Below, one piece after another: positions 1 through 4,742 of a stretch of DNA of 5,958 bases. The translations under genes and the position numbers were made by a program. Position 1 is the first letter of the stretch; each line of letters begins with the position of its first letter. This DNA comes from Gammaproteobacteria bacterium (lineage in GTDB: Bacteria > Pseudomonadota > Gammaproteobacteria > Eutrophobiales > Eutrophobiaceae), in assembly GCA_016198885.1 (NCBI GenBank), contig JACQHV010000106.1, positions 1 to 5,958 of the forward strand. The letters are read 5' to 3'. A model generated the notes under the pieces. It was not told the origin of the DNA, made no database searches, and worked only from the letters and a program-made list of their open reading frames with translations.

Positions 1-31
1 CCTCGACCAGCAGGATGGTCATGCCCTGCAT
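1..31 (-). CDS. N-terminal fragment of a probable response regulator (runs off left edge)
   Basis: Only ten codons are in the window. Reading leftward from the ATG at 31-29 they give MQGMTILLVE. The pattern M-T-I-L-L-V-E at the very start of a protein is typical of the first beta strand of a receiver (CheY-like) domain, where an acidic pair follows (usually ED or EDD). The start is supported by GGAGG (complement of 39-43) seven bases upstream. A longer reading from a GTG at 88-86 stays open and would add 19 acidic residues, but it lacks an equally good ribosome site. The gene starts 88 bases downstream of the permease stop on the same strand, so it could be cotranscribed. That it is a gene start is fairly likely. 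The response-regulator assignment is an inference from very few residues. Confidence 0.45.
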   Translation of the reverse strand, partial: MQGMTILLVE

Positions 32-38
32 GAATGCC

Positions 39-43
39 CCTCC
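39..43 (-). promoter_or_regulatory. Shine-Dalgarno of the left-edge gene
   Basis: The minus strand reads GGAGG here, followed by GG and then the ATG at 31-29, with seven bases of spacing. This favours the ATG at 31 over the in-frame GTG at 88 and the ATG at 22. Confidence 0.5.
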
Positions 44-119
44 GTCGTCTGCAGCATGTTCGTCAGGGATCCCGGTCTCAGTGCTCACGGCTGATTGAAT
101 GACATAGATTTGTTATTCG

Positions 120-1556
120 CTATTCCGTACTTAGTAACCGGTCAGAGTTGAGTTTGCTCTGATGGATGGAATAGCCGAAATAGATCACCATACCGATGAC
201 AAGCCAGACCAGAAAACGCAGCCAAGTCACGACCGGCAGCGTGTAGATCAGATAGAAACAACTTACCGCCCCCAGCACCGGTATCGCGGGTGAAAACGGT
301 GTGCGAAAAGGCCTTGGCATACCCGGGTGCAGGACGCGCATTACGATGACTCCTATGCAGACCAGTACGAAGGCCGCCAGCGTGCCGATATTCACCAGCT
401 CGGCCAATTCACCAAGAGGGATAACGCCTGCGATAGTTGCCATGATCAAACCGCAGATGATAATCACCCGGGCCGGTGTCTGCGTGCGTGGTGAAACGAA
501 GGCGAAAAAATCGGAAATCAACCCGTCGCGCGACATGGCAAAGATCACACGCGTTAGACCGTAGTAGAGCACCAGCATGACCGAAATCAACCCGATAATG
601 ACGCCGAAAGAAATGATCGTGGCTGCAGTGGTGGCCCCCACCTGTAACAGCGCATGTGACGCGGGCGAAGATACATTCAATGTTGTATAAGGCACAATGC
701 CGGTCATGATTGCCGACACCACGATATAGAGCACGGTGCAAATCCCCAGTGACGCAAGGATACCGATGGGCAGATCTCTGCGGGGATTTGCGGCCTCTTC
801 CGCTGCCGTTGAAACTGCGTCGAAGCCTATGTAAGCAAAGAAGACCAGTGAAGCAGCAGCAAATACGCCTACTTTCCTGCCGTCCGCCAGTTCCTCATAC
901 CAGCCATAGGGCATGAACGGTGACCAGTTTGCAGCGTCTACATGGCCGATAGCAAAAATGATGAACAGCCCAACGGTAGCAAGCTTGACATACACCACCA
1001 CGGCATTTGCCGAGGCGCTTTGTTTTACTCCGGCCACCAGCAAGGCCATTAATAACAGAACAATGCCGGCTGCGGGCAGGTTGACGATGCCGCCGTGTTT
1101 CGGGGCGTGTCTCAGACTCTCCGGCAATCCCCACCCGAGCGAAGTGAGGAAGTCACTGAAATACCCCGCCCAACCGTTGGCGACAGCAGCAGTAGCAAAT
1201 CCGTATTCGAGGATCAGATCCCAGCCAATGATCCAGGCGAACAGTTCGCCGAATGCTGCGTAGCTGTAACCGTAGGCGCTGCCGCAACCACCGACTGAAG
1301 CTGCCAATTCCGCGTAAGCCAACGCAGCGCAGCCACAAGCAATACCGGCGGCGACATAAGACAGGATCACAGCTGGTCCGGCCTGGGTAGCGGCGGCGAT
1401 ACCGGTAAGCACAAAGATCCCTGTGCCAATGATGCAGCCGATTCCAAGGAGGGTCAGGTCGAAGGCCGACAGACATTTGCGCAGCCCGCTGTCGGCAAAA
1501 TCCTCATGCGTTGAAACTTTCTTGCGGAACAGCGCTTTTTTGTCCAGTAATGTCAC
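120..1556 (-). CDS. APC-superfamily amino acid permease, cationic amino acid transporter (CAT/YfnA-like) type
   Basis: This is an inner-membrane secondary transporter of about 478 residues that imports amino acids, probably with protons. With the GTG at 1556 as residue 1, the first transmembrane segment carries the unwound GIGCIIGTGIF motif (about 38-48), whose backbone binds the substrate carboxyl and amino groups in this fold. Segment 6 carries FFAYIGFDAVSTAAEE (about 239-254), a signature of the CAT-like subgroup, followed by a polar NPRRDLP loop. SRDGL (about 342-346) and PRPFRTP (about 414-420) are also family landmarks. Hydrophobic stretches fit about 12 membrane segments, and the length is normal for bacterial members such as B. 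subtilis YfnA. The open frame reaches a TTG at 1619, but AAGGAG six bases before the GTG at 1556 decides the start, and the extra 21 residues look like leader DNA. The exact substrate cannot be read from sequence. It stands alone, divergent from the AI-2E-family gene. Confidence 0.93.
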   Translation of the reverse strand: MTLLDKKALFRKKVSTHEDFADSGLRKCLSAFDLTLLGIGCIIGTGIFVLTGIAAATQAGPAVILSYVAAGIACGCAALAYAELAASVGGCGSAYGYSYAAFGELFAWIIGWDLILEYGFATAAVANGWAGYFSDFLTSLGWGLPESLRHAPKHGGIVNLPAAGIVLLLMALLVAGVKQSASANAVVVYVKLATVGLFIIFAIGHVDAANWSPFMPYGWYEELADGRKVGVFAAASLVFFAYIGFDAVSTAAEEAANPRRDLPIGILASLGICTVLYIVVSAIMTGIVPYTTLNVSSPASHALLQVGATTAATIISFGVIIGLISVMLVLYYGLTRVIFAMSRDGLISDFFAFVSPRTQTPARVIIICGLIMATIAGVIPLGELAELVNIGTLAAFVLVCIGVIVMRVLHPGMPRPFRTPFSPAIPVLGAVSCFYLIYTLPVVTWLRFLVWLVIGMVIYFGYSIHQSKLNSDRLLSTE

Positions 1557-1562
1557 CAGTAT

Positions 1563-1568
1563 CTCCTT
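1563..1568 (-). promoter_or_regulatory. Shine-Dalgarno that sets the permease start
   Basis: The minus strand reads AAGGAG, six bases before the GTG codon at 1556-1554. The alternative TTG at 1619 has no comparable site. The protein then begins MTLLDKKALFRKK, a basic cytoplasmic N-terminus usual for CAT-type permeases. Confidence 0.75.
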
Positions 1569-1641
1569 GGGATTTGCAGTCAGATATGCAATGTAACTAG
1601 AACTTGCTTTATGAGGCAAGTGATACGGGATTTGGGTAATG

Positions 1642-1771
1642 TGTCATTTCGACTAACCAAGGAGAAATCTTTTCATTTATCACTACGGGATTTCTCAGTC
1701 GCAGAGCCTGCCCTGAGTCCTTCGACTTCACTCAGGGTAAACTCCGTCGAAGGGTTCCTTCGAAATGACAG
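1642..1771. repeat. Palindromic extragenic repeat with 11-bp terminal inverted repeats
   Basis: The ends are perfect inverted repeats, TGTCATTTCGA (1642-1652) and TCGAAATGACA (1761-1771). Nested inside are GAGAAATC/GATTTCTC (1662-1669 and 1689-1696), CCCTGAGT/ACTCAGGG (1711-1718 and 1730-1737), and CCTTCGAC/GTCGAAGG (1719-1726 and 1747-1754). TCGAAGG (1748-1754) can instead pair with CCTTCGA (1758-1764) across a three-base loop, so two structures compete. The mix of TCATTTCGA, gagaaatct and CCTTCGACTTCACTCAGGG resembles extragenic repeats often seen in many copies in environmental proteobacterial genomes. That link is from memory and the copy number cannot be judged here. No transposase is present, so if mobile it would be non-autonomous. 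Confidence 0.75.
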
Positions 1772-1876
1772 GAAAGGTATTCGAAGAGTCAAACTGACCC
1801 ATTACATGGATTGGTCAACGCCTGACTTACACATTGGAAGCGGGAGATGAAGACCACACGGCAAAAGCTTTCAGGA

Positions 1877-1882
1877 TATAAT
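1877..1882 (+). promoter_or_regulatory. Candidate -10 box for the AI-2E-family gene
   Basis: A perfect TATAAT lies 49 bases before the ATG at 1932 and would give a leader of roughly 40 bases. No convincing TTGACA-like -35 box is found 16-18 bases upstream (the sequence there is around ccacac) and there is no extended -10 TG. It may therefore need an activator or be weak. Confidence 0.4.
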
Positions 1883-1931
1883 TCAGTCTGTCCTCATTTA
1901 TAACAACTAATGCAACTGGCCGCGAATCGCC

Positions 1932-2945
1932 ATGAATAACTCGCCTGTATCCCGTTATGACATCGCCACCTGGGGCCTGTTTGCAGGCGCGCTGCTGCTT
2001 CTGTTATATCTAAAACTGTTGCCGGCCCTGTTTGCCGGATTGCTGGTCTACGCACTCGTGATTGTATTGGTGCCGACGCTACGGACGCCGACTTTGGGAA
2101 GTGAGGGATCCCGTCTGCTGGCCGTCACGCTGATCGCTATGGTCGTGATCATACTGATAACGGTGGCAGGATTCAGTCTCGCGTCCTTTCTGCGGGGCAG
2201 CGGCGAGAATATCCCGGGGCTGATTCAACGGATGGCCGAGATCATAGAAGGCTCGCGCGATCGTCTGCCGCCCTGGCTTCTGCAATACCTACCGGAAGAT
2301 GCGGATGCATTGCGCACAGCACTGGTCAACTGGCTGCGTGATCACACACATACATTTCAAGTGGCAGGCGCCGAACTGGGGCGGGGACTTGTGCATATAC
2401 TGATCGGCATGGTGATCGGGGCCCTGCTTTCGCTCGAAAGTGCGGTACACGGGCATGAACATGGGCCGCTGTCGATGGCCTTTGCACAACGCGCGCTACG
2501 TCTGGGCATCGCCTTCCGCCGCGTGGTATTCGCGCAGGTATGGATCTCCGCCATCAACACTACATTAACCGCGCTTTATCTGGCGGTGGTGCTACCCGGA
2601 TTCGGCGTCGATTTGCCCTTTACCAAGACGCTGATCATGATCACCTTTGTGGTTGGTCTCCTTCCCATTCTTGGCAATCTCATCTCAAACACCGTCATAT
2701 TCATCGTCAGCTTGAGCCAGTCGCTGCTCGTGGCGCTGACGTCGCTCGCTTATTTGATCATTATCCATAAGCTCGAATACTTTTTAAACGCACGCATTAT
2801 CGGCAGCTACATTCGTGCGCGCGCCTGGGAGATGCTGATCGCCATGATTGTTATGGAGGCAGCCTTCGGCATCCCCGGACTCATCGCGGCACCCATCTAC
2901 TATGCCTACATCAAGGATGAACTAAGCGCGAAGGGTCTCGTCTGA
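1932..2945 (+). CDS. AI-2E/PerM-family membrane transporter
   Basis: This is a 337-residue polytopic inner-membrane protein. Its layout fits the AI-2E family (PF01594). A pair of N-terminal hydrophobic segments (about 13-50) and another (about 62-86) are followed by a soluble amphipathic stretch (about 88-145). A run of membrane segments fills the second half, including VGLLPILGNLISN (about 241-253), where the family usually has a proline/glycine-rich FIPYIGP-like motif. The C-terminal HKLEYFLNARIIGSYIRAR (279-297) matches the family's E-x-x-L-x-P-x-x-x-G motif region, and FGIPGLIAAPIYYAYIK (312-328) is its usual last segment. Members include a proven AI-2 exporter (TqsA) but also Na+/H+ antiporters and many of unknown substrate, so quorum-signal export should not be assumed. 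No Shine-Dalgarno precedes the ATG, and no better in-frame start is nearby. Confidence 0.85.
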   Translation: MNNSPVSRYDIATWGLFAGALLLLLYLKLLPALFAGLLVYALVIVLVPTLRTPTLGSEGSRLLAVTLIAMVVIILITVAGFSLASFLRGSGENIPGLIQRMAEIIEGSRDRLPPWLLQYLPEDADALRTALVNWLRDHTHTFQVAGAELGRGLVHILIGMVIGALLSLESAVHGHEHGPLSMAFAQRALRLGIAFRRVVFAQVWISAINTTLTALYLAVVLPGFGVDLPFTKTLIMITFVVGLLPILGNLISNTVIFIVSLSQSLLVALTSLAYLIIIHKLEYFLNARIIGSYIRARAWEMLIAMIVMEAAFGIPGLIAAPIYYAYIKDELSAKGLV

Positions 2946-2949
2946 GACC
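2934..2949 (+). other. Small hairpin over the AI-2E-family stop codon
   Basis: GGTCTC (2934-2939) and GAGACC (2944-2949) form a perfect six-base stem with a four-base loop that includes the start of the TGA stop (2943-2945). No run of T follows, so it is a poor intrinsic terminator. It may slow ribosomes or protect the 3' end, or be chance. Confidence 0.3.
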
Positions 2950-3017
2950 ACAATTATGTGGACCCTGAAAGTACATAGTGCAACAGTGGTGAGTAAACCT
3001 TATACGCAAAACACAAA

Positions 3018-3047
3018 GACTCCTTGCCGCGTCAAATTAAGGAGGTC
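3018..3047. terminator. Candidate bidirectional terminator between convergent genes
   Basis: GACTCCTT (3018-3025) pairs with AAGGAGGTC (3039-3047), with one bulged G at 3044 and a 13-base loop. Rightward it is followed by TTTT a few bases on (3051-3054). Leftward the minus strand continues with the T-rich tttgtgtttt. It sits in the 172-base spacer between the converging AI-2E-family gene and the small gene, where a shared terminator would be expected. The stem is modest, so this is a candidate only. Confidence 0.35.
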
Positions 3048-3117
3048 AACTTTTACAGTGGCAGTTGTATATCAATGTGAATTCCTTCATAGCGTCTCGC
3101 AGCCTTTTAACAAGGTT

Positions 3118-3417
3118 TTAGTGTTTTCCCAAGGTTGTATTTGTACTCCCCAGTTTTTGCAACAGCGCCTCGCGCGCCTCTTTATTTTCAACTGCATTCA
3201 TCGCCTGACTGAACGCAGTGACATTTTTATCATGCACCTTCAATAGTTCCTCCAATCGCAGGTTTTCCGCAATACTGGGTGAACCGCCTTCTTTATATTT
3301 TTGATCGAGTTCCTGCAGAAAATTGAAATACTGAGTCTTGCTCTTGCCCATTTCCTGGTAGGCCTGCCATGCAGCCCTGGCCTCTTCCGGAAGTAAAGCG
3401 CCGTCATCGATAGGCAT
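3118..3417 (-). CDS. Small hypothetical protein downstream of aldolase
   Basis: I do not recognise this protein. It has 99 residues from the ATG at 3417, is rich in Glu, Lys, Ala, Leu and Gln, and lacks membrane segments, a signal peptide and cysteines. It looks soluble, cytoplasmic and mostly helical: helices about 9-43, a Gly-Ser-Pro break at 44-48, then helices about 49-90 with EELLKVHDKNV and KEAREALLQKL, and a polar tail. The open frame extends to 3513 and overlaps the aldolase end in another frame. The upstream part is unlikely to be translated because the stretch from 3417 to 3470 is AT-rich leader-like DNA. No clear Shine-Dalgarno precedes the ATG. It starts 53 bases after the aldolase stop on the same strand, so cotranscription and perhaps weak coupled translation are likely. 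The coding-like composition argues that it is real. Confidence 0.65.
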   Translation of the reverse strand: MPIDDGALLPEEARAAWQAYQEMGKSKTQYFNFLQELDQKYKEGGSPSIAENLRLEELLKVHDKNVTAFSQAMNAVENKEAREALLQKLGSTNTTLGKH

Positions 3418-3470
3418 GACGATGAAAAGATAATTTGAATGGTTATGTAAAAATGTTTTAAATGCGGATA

Positions 3471-4493
3471 TCAGGCGGCCTTTTCCATGTCTGCTGAATA
3501 TTGTCCAAGACACGCCAGACTATTGCATTTTTCCCGGTGCAGTAATGCCCTCTGTGCAGCCGTGATGTTCTCTTTCTTGCCTGCCCATGCCTTGAGACAT
3601 GGATCCTGCAGGGCACGGCCATAGGAAAAACTTAATGGCCAGGGGAGATTTTTGTATTTCATATTCATGGCATTGAGATGCACCGTCGCGATCTCTGCAG
3701 ACTGTCCACCCGAAAGAAAGACAATGCCCGGTAATGCCGCAGGCACGGTATTCAACAGGCAGCGTACCGTCTGATCCGCGACTTCGTGAACGCCTGCCTG
3801 GGTTTTGCATTTTTTGCCTGATATCACCATGTTTGTTTTAAGGATGGTATGTTCCGTGGTGACGCCCTGGTGAAAGAGCACATTAAAAACAGTTTTCAAT
3901 GTGATCTCGGTGACCACATAACAACGCTCAATGGTGTTATCTGCATCCATCAATACCTCCGGCTCCACTATTGGGACCAGACCGGCCTCCTGACAGAGCG
4001 CGGCATAGCGCGCAAGTGCATGCGCATTGGCCTCTATGCAGGCGGTACTCGGTATGCCGTCACCGATAGTGATTACGGCACGCCATTTAGCGAACCTGGC
4101 GCCGAGTTTTTTGTATTCCGCAAGCCGCTCACGCAACCCATCCAGTCCTTCAGTGATCTTTTCATCGGGATGGCCGGCAAGATCTTTTGCACCGGTATCA
4201 ACCTTGATCCCCGGCATGATGCCCTGCCTGATCAAGGTTTGAGGAAATGGCATGCCTTCGGCAGTTGACTGACGTATGGTTTCATCAAACAGGATCATAC
4301 CGCTGATGTATTCATTGCCACCGGGATTGGTAATAAGAAGATCGCGATAAGCCCTGCGGTTATCTTCGGTGGACTCAACCGCAATGCTGTCGAATCTTTT
4401 TTTAATCGTGGGCAGACTCTCGTCAATGGCGAGAATTCCTTTGCCTCTTGCAACCATCGCCCGGGCAATTGTTTCCAGCTCCTGCGCGCTCAT
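3471..4493 (-). CDS. fba: Class I fructose-1,6-bisphosphate aldolase
   Basis: This is a cytoplasmic enzyme of 340 residues that cleaves or forms fructose-1,6-bisphosphate from dihydroxyacetone phosphate and glyceraldehyde-3-phosphate through a Schiff base, without metal. It belongs to the eukaryote-like glycolytic class I family (PF00274). By alignment with muscle aldolase the catalytic set is present: Asp24 (LAIDES), Lys97 (GIKVD), Lys136 and Arg138 (FAKWR), Glu177 (IVEPE), the Schiff-base Lys219 (ILKTNM), Ser261 (FLSGGQS) and Arg293 (SYGRALQ). The C-terminus ends MEKAA and lacks the terminal tyrosine important in animal enzymes. The ATG at 4493 has GAGGT (complement of 4499-4503) five bases upstream. 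It lies 249 bases after pyruvate kinase on the same strand, forming a glycolytic block. Many proteobacteria use the unrelated class II zinc enzyme in this position, so the class I type is a notable choice. Confidence 0.97.
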   Translation of the reverse strand: MSAQELETIARAMVARGKGILAIDESLPTIKKRFDSIAVESTEDNRRAYRDLLITNPGGNEYISGMILFDETIRQSTAEGMPFPQTLIRQGIMPGIKVDTGAKDLAGHPDEKITEGLDGLRERLAEYKKLGARFAKWRAVITIGDGIPSTACIEANAHALARYAALCQEAGLVPIVEPEVLMDADNTIERCYVVTEITLKTVFNVLFHQGVTTEHTILKTNMVISGKKCKTQAGVHEVADQTVRCLLNTVPAALPGIVFLSGGQSAEIATVHLNAMNMKYKNLPWPLSFSYGRALQDPCLKAWAGKKENITAAQRALLHREKCNSLACLGQYSADMEKAA

Positions 4494-4531
4494 GATTTAC
4501 CTCTACTCGTTAATTTCATGTTATTCATTTC

Positions 4532-4537
4532 AGTATA
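4532..4537 (-). promoter_or_regulatory. Weak candidate -10 box for aldolase
   Basis: The minus strand reads TATACT here, about 38 bases before the aldolase ATG, in an AT-rich tract. The -35 match 17 bases upstream (TGGAAT) is poor. A separate promoter is plausible given the 249-base gap after pyruvate kinase and the repeat in it, but this box is only suggestive. Confidence 0.22.
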
Positions 4538-4617
4538 TTAATCACGTGTAAGCAATTCCAGTTTCCGCTTCTCTTGGTAAAGTCCCAATTTGAATTTATT
4601 CCCGGATTTTTCTACTT

Positions 4618-4720
4618 TGTCGTTTCAAACCCTGGCTCGAACAGAATGAGGGATCTTATGGAGATATCTCCCTCTGGTCGAGACAAGGATTCCTCGACGC
4701 TACCGCTCCCCGGAATGACA
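4618..4720. repeat. Diverged palindromic repeat between pyruvate kinase and aldolase
   Basis: The outer ends TGTCGTTTC (4618-4626) and GGAATGACA (4712-4720) are imperfect inverted repeats (7 of 9) and resemble the TGTCATTTC ends of the repeat at 1642-1771. Inside are a perfect 12-base palindrome GGAGATATCTCC (4660-4671) flanked by CTCGA (4636-4640) and TCGAG (4678-4682), plus GAGGGATCT and GGATTCCTCGA segments. The left end, palindromic core and right end fit a decayed member of the same broad repeat class. It lies 22 bases beyond the pyruvate kinase stop and could act as an mRNA end or a stabilising structure between the two genes. Family membership is inferred by eye. Confidence 0.5.
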
Positions 4721-4742
4721 AGCTGATCCACTTCCCGCCTGT

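Larger units (their letters stand above)
1557..1931. other. Divergent intergenic region (375 bases)
   Basis: The region separates the permease (leftward) from the AI-2E-family gene (rightward), so it must hold promoters for both. It contains the permease ribosome site (1563-1568), a small inverted repeat ACTTGC/GCAAGT (1602-1607 and 1616-1621), the palindromic repeat at 1642-1771, and a TATAAT at 1877-1882. I see no credible protein gene. The open frame from 1611 to 1850 on the plus strand runs straight through the repeat and its product looks like translated repeat. Confidence 0.7.

Noticed and set aside
409..741. Minus-strand 110-codon frame rich in His, Arg and Cys
   Set aside because: It is an out-of-frame reading of the permease, and its His/Arg/Cys-rich composition is characteristic of a shifted frame.
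1611..1850. Plus-strand 79-codon frame in the intergenic region
   Set aside because: It translates straight through the palindromic repeat. The peptide with LSPSTSLRVNSVEGFLRNDRK is a typical spurious translation of such repeats.
1932..2945. Reading the AI-2E-family protein as evidence for an autoinducer-2 quorum system
   Set aside because: The family is functionally mixed, and no luxS or lsr-like gene is present in the window.
2934..2949. Intrinsic terminator at the AI-2E-family stop codon
   Set aside because: The hairpin is only six base pairs and has no T tract after it, so it is kept only as an unassigned hairpin.
2956..3246. Plus-strand 96-codon frame, or a shorter version from the GTG at 3058 preceded by AAGGAGGT
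   Set aside because: It runs antisense through the small gene, its product resembles no family I know, the spacing from AAGGAGGT to GTG is long (12 bases), and that motif is better explained as a terminator arm.
3849..4268. Plus-strand 139-codon frame
   Set aside because: It lies entirely antisense within the aldolase, whose catalytic residues confirm the minus strand as coding.
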